Source: Chara braunii (lineage: Eukaryota; Streptophyta; Charophyceae; Charales; Characeae). Taken from it: DNA of 41,898 bases. The DNA lies in contig BFEA01000237.1 in the NCBI GenBank assembly GCA_003427395.1, forward strand, positions 450,602 to 492,499, written 5' to 3'. The position numbers were made by a program, and so were the translations under genes. Every line of letters starts with the position of its first letter. Positions within the stretch are counted from its first letter, which is position 1. This document shows, in pieces, positions 10,575 to 20,960 of the stretch. Under the pieces are notes generated by a model, which saw only the letters and a program-made list of their open reading frames with translations, made no database searches and was not told the origin of the DNA.

Positions 10575-12300
10575 CTTGCTCTGACTGAGATTCTGCTCAC
10601 CGTTAGGCTGGTTTTCCCTGGATTGAAAGTACCCCTTGGCACCCTGGATGTTGGGAAGCAAGTGTCGAAGCCTTTGTCTGGGTTGATCTTGCAAGTAATG
10701 TCAAAGGTCTGCAGGAGAGGGAACCAGCTGGCTCTGGAGGAACTTGGGGTTATGAGAAGGTATTCTTCGCCGAAGGCTTTCATTCTCGCCATAACTTGAT
10801 GCAGGAGGCATGTCGAAGGAAAAACTCATCTAGAAGGCAAGGAAGGGAGTTGATTCCAGTCCAAAGTTAGTGCATCCGCAGCCAAGGAGGATGGAGATAG
10901 GAATTCAGAGACACAGGGAATACAAACGAAGTTTTCGTCCGAGGCGAACAGATCGATTGTCGGTGCCCCGAACTTGCGGCAGAGCGAGTCTACTAATTCC
11001 CTGTTAAGCCCCCAATTTGCGTGATCTACCACCTTAGAAAGATATTCAGCTGCCTGATTGAGCTCTCTAGGCACCCATACGGGATGAAGTTGGCAGTCTG
11101 AGCGTAAAAGGATTGACGCGATCTCTCTAAGTAGGTGGTTGAAGGAGGGATCCGAAGCGCTAAGTTTCTTCAAGAGGAAATAAGTTGCCTAATTATCCCC
11201 AATGACTTCTATCGTTGAGGATTCGAGGGTTCCTGACTCCCTTTCCGCTATCGTCCTCAATGTGGAAGTCACAGCGTAGAGCCCCCTGTGGGTGTTGGAC
11301 GTCTGCAGCCAACTTGGGGGAAGGTTAAAGCTTAATTTCCAAGAGGGTGAGGTCCTAAAGGACACAATGGCGCCAACAGCCGATTCCGAAGCGTCAGTTT
11401 GCATTCTCACAGATGGGGTTCTAATCTTCCAAAGTCTACCTGGGATGATAGGCAAGTGGTCTGGCCACCAACTGAGATCCTCCTTGAAATCCTGCGAAAG
11501 TTGCACCCTTGCGTTCCAGTCACAATTGGTTAGGGCGGCGTGAAGGTGGGAACAGTGGGGGGAGGCTGATAAGAAGGCTCTAGATAGAGAGACAAGCTTC
11601 CCTGCCAATGATGCAATCTTTCTAGTCGACATGTTAAATTCCTTTTAACATTCGCTAATTAGCTTTAGGATCTTTTCAGACTTATCGACTGGGACCTTTA
11701 TCCTCTTCTCATGGGAATCGAGAATGAAACCCAAAAACTTGTTAGTATAAGATGGGAAGACGTTACATTTGTTTGTGCTCAAGAAGAAACCTAATTTGTG
11801 AAGAACGAAGGTGATAATGAAAGAGTTTCAGAGGCATGTTGCGGGGTTCTTGTGTGTTGCTAGGCTGTCAATATATGAAAATATAAATACTCCCTTCCTT
11901 CTGATTGCAGCCATGACCTCCATCCATAACAGAAACAACGTCATCAATGGATTCATAATGAAAAACCGAAAAATAGATGAAAACGTTTACATATCTCAGG
12001 TCCTCTATAAGCCTGAGCTTGTTCGAAGTTTCAATCACAAAAACGGGATTGCCCACTTCAGGAGAAGAGGAGATGGAGATAACTCCTTGGGCCAACAAGT
12101 CTGCCATATTAGTAGTTACAAAATCCTGAAATGGGTCTGGGAGGTCATAGTTAGGCAAGATCAAAGGGGAGGGGCGTTCTAACTTGATTATCCTTCATAA
12201 AATCTGATGCACTAAGGATCGGTTTCACCATCCTTCTTACTTCCTGTATCTTAGATGGGTGATTGTAGCCTGTGCCCTCAAAGTTTAGTTTTACACCATT
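10571..12300 (-). pseudogene. reverse transcriptase-RNase H of a DIRS/Kangaroo-like retrotransposon, inactivated
   Basis: Reading on the minus strand, RT N-terminal motifs appear first: LLAQGVI, SSPEVGNPVFVIET, KLRLIEDLRYVN (about 12164-11910). Then comes the end of the palm (FLGFILDSHEKRIKVP, about 11720). Only about 90 bp separate these, where an intact RT needs about 100 residues including YxDD, so the catalytic core is deleted. RNase H follows: QTDASESAVGA, then HRGLYAV where the family has RELxAV (catalytic Glu lost), then GDN followed by an in-frame TAG at 11189. Next are WVPRELNQAAEYLSK and a WGL...TIDLFASDEN segment. Another in-frame TGA lies at 10826. The frame then continues through RMKAFGEEYLLI and SSSRASWFPLL to a TAG at 10571-10573. 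Several frameshifts lie upstream of 12160. Confidence 0.82.
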
Positions 12301-13594
12301 CTTGAGTCAGTTCAAGACGTCCATGGATGAATTTGAGCTCGAGTAGGCCATCAGCCCCTTCCAGGTTTCCACGTGATCTGTCAGGGAGGCGGCACGAAAA
12401 GTCTCGGGCGATCTCAACCAGTCTAACCTCGAGTGCAGTGCCCCTACTGCTGCTGCAAGATGGTGAGGTGAAGGGGAGCAGCTTAGTGCCTCGATTGCCT
12501 GCGTGATCTCTCCTTGTGGTTTCATTCCTTCTTATCCTCTGAAGATTCACTGTCACTGCGTCTGTGTCGTGATCTCTTCGCCGGGCTCTTAGTCTTGTAC
12601 TTGGCTGAATCTGGACTCGGAGAAAACCTACAACGAACCACAGTTAAGACATACCCGAGTTCTGGTACTAGTTGACCAAGTTGAATGACGGGCCACCACT
12701 GAAAGGTGTGGAGCGTTTAATAACTACTCCCAAAGACCCGTTACGATATTCTTATATATAAAGATAGACCGCAAAATTTTAATTGGTTCAAGAGGGTAAG
12801 GTGCGTAAATCGTTCTGTACTTACCCTCCTCTGGATGATGTTGCCTTGACTTCTTGGTCGTCCCATTCCCTGTTGATTTCATCGATCACGAGTCTAGAGG
12901 TTTCTAACTCGGATCTTTAGGAGTTGCTTAACTTCTGTCTGGAAGCGCTTGTCGCAAAGTTTCTTGGGCAGGTTGACTCGGGCGTTCCTGAAGGTTGTTG
13001 CGTGCATCTTGCCTATATATCCCCATGCTTAAAATTAAGTTCAATCTGTCTCACTCTAATCAGGATGTTGATGTGCCTTGACCAGGACGGTTGGTCGTAG
13101 ATGTGCTACAGAGCCCTAATCTCTGCGACAACAACCTTGCATTTGTCCACTTCCTTTTCTGCTGAGAATTTTTTTTTTCTAACTCTTGACAGTTATGACT
13201 GGTTTAACATAAAACAGAATTCCATTTCCTCCACCTCCTCCGTTGAGATGAGCGCCTTAGCGAGATTGGCAACCGACGATTGCGGATGTGAAGAGATTGG
13301 AGTCCATGCAACAGAAACTGGTCTGTCTGACTGCGGTTGTGCTGCCGATTCGAAAATTTGGACGAAGAATGGATCTGAGGTTCTTAGGATATGAGGGTGG
13401 ACCGGGAAAAACTTGCCCCCGCAGTCAACCAGATAGGCCGACCTTTGAGGGTTTCTCTCTTGGGGGTTGAGGCATTCCAAAACCTTTTCTTCTACCACCT
13501 CGGGAGAAGGGAACATGAGTGGCATGAAAACTTTCCATCCTATTATGGCTCTGGGGCCTCTGGCCATAAGGGCGGAAAAAATAATTGGTTCCAT
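12300..13594 (-). pseudogene. probable gag-like region upstream of the RT, decayed
   Basis: The minus-strand frame 13594-13193 (133 codons) and shorter frames between 12556 and 12278 lie directly upstream of the RT in the same orientation, where a DIRS-type element carries its first ORF. No conserved gag motif was recognised, so the assignment rests on position. The gap 12560-13190 has no open frame of interest. Confidence 0.3.
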
Positions 13595-13699
13595 TTCGCT
13601 TCTATTACAAACGAGTCATAGCAATCAGAGAATTATAAGGGTTTTGGTTAGGGCATGACGTCTTAGTTCAGGGGAAGGGAGCACCCTCTCCCCCTTATT

Positions 13700-13700
<1 letters not shown>

Positions 13701-13733
<33 letters not shown>
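13701..13733. repeat. poly-T tract
   Basis: Uninterrupted run of 33 T. It may be the complementary strand of a retroelement poly-A tail, but no element was delimited. A C/T-rich block with further T runs follows at 13960-14075. Confidence 0.95.
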
Positions 13734-13734
<1 letters not shown>

Positions 13735-14127
13735 GGTAAAGGAAGGGGCGGTGAACTCTTGATCAGGTCATAACGGGGTGGGATTAGGGGTTCAAGGTCT
13801 CGATATTTTTTAGGGGAGTAAAACTCGAGGGATTTTCTTGCTTGGAAAAACTTTGTAAGTTCAAATCTGAGTCAAACAATTCAAGTACAATACAAAGTCT
13901 TTAGAAAAGGCAAAGTCTTTACAGATGATCTGCCAAAGGCAATATTCTTACTCATTTTTCCTCCTTCCTTTTGTTCCTCTCCTTCCCCTTCGCCTTCCCC
14001 ATAACACCTCTCCTCACGTACCCTATCTCTCTCTTTTTCTCTCTCTTCTCTCCCTTTTTTTTTTCTTTTTTTTTTGAAATTATGGTATAGGAAGGTCAAA
14101 AGTTGTTGAATGATGCAAAGGAAATAA

Positions 14128-14383
14128 AGGTCCATAGTCCAAAATCACTGCAAATACCTACCTAGGAACTGACTGATTTACAAGGTAGGTTTAAGGTTTT
14201 CCTGATTAGGCAATCGATACTACTTTGGCTACTTGAGCGCCATGATCATTAGTCTTAAGCAGAAACGAAATTACATGTCCATAGTCCAGTATTCTCTGTA
14301 AACACTGACTGAGAAGCTAGCTGATTCACAAGGTAGGATTCAAGTTCTTTTCGGATTAGTCATTCAATACTGTTTTGGCTACT
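14128..14383. repeat. 145-bp-period direct duplication
   Basis: Two similar blocks, about 14128-14232 and 14273-14383, share TGTCCATAGTCCA-like starts, TTCACAAGGTAGG-like middles and TTTTGGCTACT-like ends. They are moderately diverged. Confidence 0.75.
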
Positions 14384-15147
14384 CCGAGTGCTCGGATTCC
14401 GGCTCAGCGGGAAGTACGAATTCCGAGGCGTCTAAAATTGCTTTGAACCAGTCAGGTGCTCCTAAATTAAACCAGAGACGCATTTTTGAGGCTTCAAAGC
14501 AGTAATCCGATAAGCCTGCTAAGATCTCCTGTAACAGGTTAATCATTGCAGGGTGCAAGTCTGCCGAAAAATCGAAGTTACCAAAATGACTCCATAGGTG
14601 ATGGATGTGTGCCATGTCCAAGATTCTCTTTTTCTGAGGTCTGTTTGGTGGACTAGGGAGTTCTGCTAAAGCCAAAAAGAGGTCTGACTCAGTGGTTTTA
14701 GCTGGAAGCAGTGTTCAGCGTCCAACGCAATGGTGTTTGCGTAAAAGTAAGGGCCCAGTACCAGTTTCCAAGTGCCAGGGCCCAAGAGTCCACTTCTATT
14801 AACCAAAAGGTTGTTTGATCCTCCTGGTCAGTTTTGGGAACCTTGCCGATTGCTTGTTGCTGGAGATAAATGACCAGTTTGTCGATCTCCAGAGTATTCC
14901 AGAATCCTCTAAGGTTGTCGTAGTAGGCGACTGCGGGTCAGTTGACAAAGCGAAGGAGGTTTGCCGCTCTTGGATCTGAGAAGGTGGCCTCTCTTGGATC
15001 GACTATCATTAACTTTGTGAGTTTGTTATTGACGTCGATGTGATTAGCTCCGTGGACGAGTGGTAGCTTTAGTTTCCTCAAGTTTGCTGCCATCCTGCAT
15101 CTTGCCTCTGAAGGTGTGACCGTTGGCGCGTTAGGCGGGGAAACCAT
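14379..15147 (-). pseudogene. unidentified protein-coding-like remnant, minus strand
   Basis: The frame 15147-14938 continues past one TGA (14938-14940) in the same frame for about 80 more codons to near 14700. A further frame, 14675-14379, follows. The middle part has DQEDQTTFWLIEVDSWAL, which resembles DDSTFWIIAVQVPLD in the gag-like pseudogene at 2103-1429. The two may be remnants of related gag-like proteins. No family was recognised and no other motif seen. The acidic C-terminus ends PESEHSE. Confidence 0.3.
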
Positions 15148-15334
15148 CTGTGCAGTAAAGATTTCGATAGGTAAGGGTAGGGTTTAGGCGATTACTTTCA
15201 TTGTTCATCATTCTCCAGTTCGTGGATCATCTGTTCGCATGGATCTATCCTTGCAGCTGGGTTTTGTGGAATGGTGAGTGAACCTTTAAAGATTCCCTCT
15301 TCACTCTTCCTCTCCTTTTCTCTTCCTCCTTCCT

Positions 15335-15368
15335 TCCCCCCCCCCCTTTTTTTTTTTTTTTTTTTTTT
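15335..15368. repeat. poly-C/poly-T tract
   Basis: About 12 C followed by 22 T, preceded by a CT-rich block. The same CT-rich-then-T layout occurs at 14020-14075 and 18820-18886. Confidence 0.93.
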
Positions 15369-15369
15369 G

Positions 15370-16131
15370 GCAAGGTTAAGCCTTAGGAATTTGTCTGAAA
15401 AATATTCAATTGAAACCGAAATGGTGGTAGCAACGATAGAGTTCTGATTCAAATGCCACGTGTTTAACCAAAGGTTGTAGATAGTCGAAGCTAGTCTTAC
15501 CAGCTGTTGTCCTGGTGGTTTCCTTGTTTCACTTGGTAAAGCTTACCCTTTATTATGGGTTTCAAAATACAAGCCGATTCTTGCAAGGTCCCTTTAATGT
15601 GGTAAGTGAAATTTAGGTTGGATATAGAAAATATGTATTTAAAGTAAATTCCTCCCTCCGCCTCCCCCTTTTCTTCCCGAGCCAGACGAATCGGTGATGT
15701 AATAATCCAGGAAACAAATGCGTAGGACCCAATCCCTCATATAAATTATAGGTTCAATAAGTGCAAGCATTGAAAGAAAAGTGCGAACGAGTATTGCATG
15801 GTGACGAAACCTTCAGATAACTAGCAATGGGATGAGTTTCTTAAGTGAGGTATCATTCCGACCTGACCATCTTTAGTCAGTTGAAAGGACCGACTTCACG
15901 GAAAGTAATTTATGAATTATGCTGATTTTGCACAATGAAGCTTGCACCAGTTGATCCGAGGTTCTCAGGCCGTCCGATTCCTAAGGATGATAGGTGCCTT
16001 AATTAAGTACCTTGCATTCAATTATTAAGGCAGATTTTTCAGCATTAACGATGGGACCATGCTTCGGCAGAAAGCTTAATCGGACAATCAAGTAATGCAA
16101 AGCGATATATATAGCTAAATAAATGTATATA
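15370..16131. other. no gene recognised
   Basis: No long frame. A few short phrases here (ACGAGTATTGC near 15787, CCTGACCATCT near 15861) recur near 21424 and 21746. This sequence and the 19-22 kb sequence may therefore belong to one older repeat interrupted by the hAT-like cluster. Confidence 0.4.
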
Positions 16132-17099
16132 CAGGGTTACCAGCCCATACGTACGGAGGCCCCCGGGCGGACCTCCATACGTTCGGGGGTTCGGGGTCCC
16201 TACGGGGTCCGAACCCGACGGCGTTCGACCCCCGCCAAAAATTATTTCGGGGCCTAAAAATATTTTGTTTTTTCTGATTTGTTTTTTATGAGTTCTCCAT
16301 GACGTAAGGTACATGCCTATAAGTTTTCAAGTCATTTGGCCTAGCCAAATAAGAATTAAAAATCTCCAAAGATAGCGGTGTCAAAACGTGCTCGCCCACA
16401 TCTTTTTTCACTTTTTACTTTTTGTTTTCACTTTAGTTCGGGATCTAAACAATTTTATTATTTTTTGAAACTTTTTTAGTGGGTTTTGTATTATGTGAAG
16501 TACACATCTATAAATTTTCAGGGCATTTAGCTATACCAAAAAAAAAACCAAAAATCGCCAAAGATGGCGGTGTTGAAAACATGCTCGCGCACTCACTAAA
16601 TTTAATTCTCTTTTTATTTTTGTTTATTTTTATTATTAGCATTTGTTCTGTGTATTTTATTTTCATTTCAAATTTAGTAAGGAATTCAGATGTAATTCTC
16701 AGGCAAATCTTGTTTAATTTATTTTTTTCCATACCATATTTTTTTTTCAGATTTNNNNNNNNNNNNNNNNNNNNNNNNNNNNNNNNNNNNNNACATCTGT
16801 AAATTTTCAGGGCATTTAGCTATGCCAAAAAAAAAAGAAAAATCGTCAAAGATGGCGGTGTCGAAAATATGCTTGCGCACTCACTAAATTTAATTCTTTT
16901 TTTTTATTATTTACAAGTATTTGTTTTTCATATTTTATTTTTATTTCAAATTTGGTAAGGAATTTGGATGTAATGCTCAGGCAAATCTTGTTTAATTTAT
17001 GTTTCTCTATAACATACATGTTTTTCGAATTTGTTTGATGACTTACGTTCGGGCGTTCGGGTTCGGGCGTTCGGCCCGTACCGAACGCCGGTTACCCTG
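16132..17099 (+). mobile_element. hAT-like non-autonomous element, copy 1
   Basis: Begins CAGGGTTACC at 16132 and ends with its reverse complement GGTTACCCTG at 17090-17099. Flanks are TGTATATA (16124-16131) and TATATATA (17100-17107), an 8-bp match with one difference, as expected for a hAT target-site duplication. The interior is AT-rich with GC-rich ends full of TTCGGGCG and CCCGAACG. It contains three direct repeats of about 100 bp, each carrying an AAAGATGGCGGTGT-like core. A 38-base gap lies inside. No transposase is present. Confidence 0.65.
16755..16792. other. assembly gap (38 N)
   Basis: Run of N inside hAT-like copy 1, located between two internal direct repeats. The true length is unknown. 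Confidence 0.99.
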
Positions 17100-17119
17100 T
17101 ATATATATATATATTTATA

Positions 17120-17830
17120 CAGGGTTACCTGACCGAACGTTCGGGGGCCCTCGGGCTGGCCCCCGAATGTTCGGACGTTCGAGGTCCCGTTCGGGGGCCG
17201 AACACCTCCAGGTTCGGCCCCCGCCAAAAATTGTTTCGGGGCCTAAAAATAAGTTTTTTTTTCTGATTTTGTTTTTTGAGTTCTCTATGATGTAACCTAC
17301 ACGACTATAAATTTTGAAGCTATTCTGCTAAGACAAAAAAACATTAAAAATCGTCAAATATCGGGGTATCAAAACGTGCTCGCCCACTCACTATTTTTTT
17401 TTTTTACTTTATTTTGGGGCCTAAAAAAAATTATTATTTTTTGAAAAATAATTAATGAAACTACATATCTGTAAATTTTCAGGGCATTTGTCAATGCCAA
17501 AAAAAAAAAAAAATCGGCAAAGATGGCGGTGTCGAAAAGATGATGGGACACTCACTCATTTTAATTCTCTTTTTATTTTTTCTTATTTTTATCATAGTGT
17601 TGATTTTCTGTATTTGATTTTTAATTCAAATTTAGTAACGAATCTGGATCTGGTGCCCAGGCAAATGTTGTTTAGTTTATTTTTATCCATAACATATTTG
17701 TTTTTCGGAATTTTTTGAAAACTTTGTTTTTTTGTTTTTTTTTGGTCCGCATTCGACCGAACGGCCGAACACCTTCCGAAGGGGTCCCGTACGTTCGGGC
17801 GTTCGGGTTCGGGCATTCGGCCCGTCCCGT
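17120..17830 (+). mobile_element. hAT-like non-autonomous element, copy 2 (right end eroded)
   Basis: Starts CAGGGTTACC at 17120, only 20 bp after copy 1, separated by a TA-rich spacer. It shares the Pro/Gly-type GC-rich head, the AT-rich body with the AAAGATGGCGGTGTC core, and a TTCGGGCGTTCGGG tail. The last 20 or so bases, including GGTTACCCTG, are missing. Confidence 0.6.
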
Positions 17831-17845
17831 ATATATGTATAAATA

Positions 17846-18567
17846 CAGGGTAACCGACGCTCGGGTAGGGCCGAACGCCCAAACTTGAACCGCCCGAACG
17901 TACGGGACCCCTTCGGGAGGCGTTCGGTCGTTCGGGCGGACAAAAAAAAAAAAAAAAAAAAAAAAAAAACATTTTCAAAAACTTTCGAAAAAACCCTATA
18001 TTATGAAGAAACATAAACTAAACAACATTTGCCTGGGCACTACATCCAAATGCTTTACCAAATTTGAATTAAAAATCCAATACAGAAAATAAATACTACG
18101 ATAAAAATAAGAAAAAATAAAAAGAGAATTAAAATGAGTGAGTGTGCCAGCACCTTTTCAACACCGCCATCTTTGCCGATTTTTTATTATTTTTTGGCAT
18201 TGACAAATGCCCTGAAAATTTACAGATGTAGTTTACGTAATCAATAACTCATTAAAATAATTTAAAAAAATAATAAAAGTTTTTAGGCCCCGAAATAAAG
18301 TGAAAACAAAAAATTAAAAGTGAAAAAAAACAAAATAGTGAGTGGGTGAGCACGTTTTGACACCCCCATCTTTGACGATTTTTAATGTTTTTTTGGCTTA
18401 GCAGAATGTCTTCAAAATTTATAGGCGTGTAGGTTACATCATAAAGAATTCACAAAACCAAATTCAGAAACAAAAACTTATTTTTCGACCGCGAAATATT
18501 TTTTGGCGGGGGCCGAACCTGGAGGTGTTCGGCCCCCGAAAGGGACCTCGAACGCCCGAACATTCTG
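17846..18567 (-). mobile_element. hAT-like non-autonomous element, copy 3 (inverted)
   Basis: Starts CAGGGTAACC at 17846 and reads as the reverse complement of copy 2, including a run of about 29 A (17941-17969). Copies 2 and 3 therefore make a long inverted repeat with arms of about 700 bp and a spacer of about 15 bp. Confidence 0.6.
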
Positions 18568-18800
18568 TGAGTTCTCTATGACGTGAGGTACATGCCTGTA
18601 AATTTTCAAGTCATTTCGCTAATCCAAATAAGAATTAAAAATCGTCAAAGATGGCAGTGTCAAAACGTGCTCGCCCACGTATTTTTCCACTTTTTACTTT
18701 TTGTTTTCACTTTAGTTTGGGGTCTAAACAATTTTATTATTTTTTGAAACTTTTTTACTCGGTTTTGTATTATGTGAACTACACATTTGTATATAAATAT
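18568..18800 (+). mobile_element. hAT-like element, copy 4 (fragment)
   Basis: Resembles the interior of copy 1 from its TGAGTTCTCCATGACGT-like segment to TTTTGTATTATGTGAA. It lacks both termini and runs into a TA repeat and then a poly-T tract. Confidence 0.55.
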
Positions 18801-18841
18801 ATATATATATATATAGTCATCTACTCTCTCCCTATCTTCCT

Positions 18842-18847
<6 letters not shown>

Positions 18848-18886
<39 letters not shown>
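18848..18886. repeat. poly-T tract
   Basis: Run of about 39 T after a CT-rich stretch. From here to 19560 no gene is seen. Confidence 0.95.
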
Positions 18887-18888
<2 letters not shown>

Positions 18889-19559
18889 ACACAAAGAAAA
18901 GGAAATTTTTGTTAAGGCAAACCTTTGGCTGTGATTACGGCTTTACCTGGGATGGCGAGTGTAGACAGAATCAGATACTGCTCCACGCAACAATTAAACC
19001 TCTAAGTTATCGTAAAGTCTTTCTACAAAGATTAATCGTTGTTCCTCCCTCTTTTTTTTTTCTTTTTCTTTAGAAAGCTTGGAATTGAATTGATCTTTGT
19101 TGGGAGGACAGTTGCGTTCAATAATCCTTCTTAAAACACTGGTGTGGTCTCCACTTTCGGAATAAAGTTCTTGTGGTGAAAAATCTTCATAGTAAATTCA
19201 TTTGTCGAAGCGATCCTACTACAGATAACCCTCATGACGTAACCTTGTAGACAACGAGGTTTAGTCTCCGGGTTATTTGCCTACGTTTGGATGCTCATCC
19301 TTCCTGGTAGCTTGCAACCCTGAGCTACCGATTTTAAGCTCCTTCAAGTTACCTGGATCTACAGATTATATACATTGGTTAGGGTTAAGTTGCTTTGGGC
19401 CTCAACTCCTTCTAGGGAGTTATCCTTCGGGAGGTAAGCCCTATCTTGAAACTGTTCCTTAGCGGCAAACAGGGTTGTGGCTTCACGAGCACAGTATTCA
19501 GTTATAAAGTCATGCTATTATCACGGGGTAATCCTTCAAAGGTCGGTTGATTCTTGATA

Positions 19560-20960
19560 ACAGGGTTGATAAGCTAGATCCTAATCCGATAGTCCGGTTG
19601 TTTCAAACGAGCTTGATGTATCGGTCCTATCGAGAAAGACGAGCTTTAAATGGTGCAAGTGTTCGAACTAAAACCGTTACGAGTGCAAAAGAGAGTTTCT
19701 AAGTCTTTCTGTGTAGTAAATAATTTGAAAAACTTCTAAATAAGGAATCCGGGCAAAATTCTACAGAATGACTAACGGGTCCAACCCCTCAAAAAGCATG
19801 TTCCCACGTGAAACGGTTTTTCAAAGTGATGTTTCCCGAGGTGATTAATGCTGACGGCAATAACCTACCTAGTAATAGAAGAGGGCGAAGCCTCTTAGAG
19901 TTACAAATTTTAGGTTGAATCAGTTAATGTGCTATAGTTCAGATCCCAATAGTAATCTGATGAGAGAGAAAGTTCCGAGTGATTCGAAAGTAATAAAGTC
20001 AATATGCACTTAAATAAAGATGAAGTCGCTAAATCCATATTTGTTCCATACATCCGTTCCCCCGAGTAGCCAAATGGGACCGACCCTATGGAAATGAATC
20101 AAGAAATAAATATCTGCATTACTATTTTTCCTTAATAACAAACCACCAACGCTCTTAGGTAGCGAATCTTAACAAGTGAAGTTCATAACCAGTAACGAGA
20201 TCAACCTTACAAAGAAGATAGGGACTTAAAGCTTCACTAAGCCACAAACAGTGAGGGCGAATTGGCTGAATGCATTATAATTTCGATCACAAGTTGCACC
20301 GAATTCCACGGATCAATCCGATTGGACCAACCCTTCGGAAAAGAGCAAGTTCCAAGTCATTCGAAAGTACTAAAAGTCGACTTTTAGCATAATAAGTAAA
20401 GATGATGAGTCACTAAAACCAACGCATATGTCACATAAATGGGACCAACCCCATGTAAGCGATTTACGAAAATGAGCATTTTGCAATACGATATTTGTTG
20501 AATAAAGATATAACCAGAATTCTTAAGTAGCGAACCTAATGAGTGAAGTTCTAATCAGTAACGAGATCCATCTTACCAACAGCCTATAGTGCAACCTTTC
20601 AAATGAGATAAATGTTAAAAGCTTCACTGAACCACAAATAATTGGGGTAAGCCTGCCAAAAACATTATCGATCCGATCACTAGTTGTACCAAATCCTCAT
20701 AACAGTCCGATTGGACCAACCCCTACTTAAGAGAACATGATCCGAGTCAACCGAAATAAAGATTATGCGTCCTAAAACCAGAGCACTTGTTCTATACATC
20801 TATTTTTTCGAGTAGTCAATGTGGCCAACTCCGCAAATCTGATTCTGGAGATGAGTACTACGCACGATATTTGCCAAGTAATAATAATACCACAAATGTT
20901 CTAACGAGTAAATTAAGCAGGCGAAGTTCTAACCTTACCAGCAAGCCTATGAGACCAACC
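19560..20960. repeat. degenerate tandem satellite, period about 370 bp
   Basis: Recurring landmarks: GGTAGCGAATC at about 20158, AAGTAGCGAACC at about 20525, and a weaker match at about 20900; CAGTAACGAGATC at about 20191 and 20557; GCTTCACT-AGCCACAAA at about 20230 and GCTTCACTGAACCACAAA at about 20619; GATTGGACCAACCC at about 20319 and 20709. Related GGGACCRACCC motifs lie at about 20076 and 20440. About three to four diverged monomers. No open frame. Confidence 0.6.
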
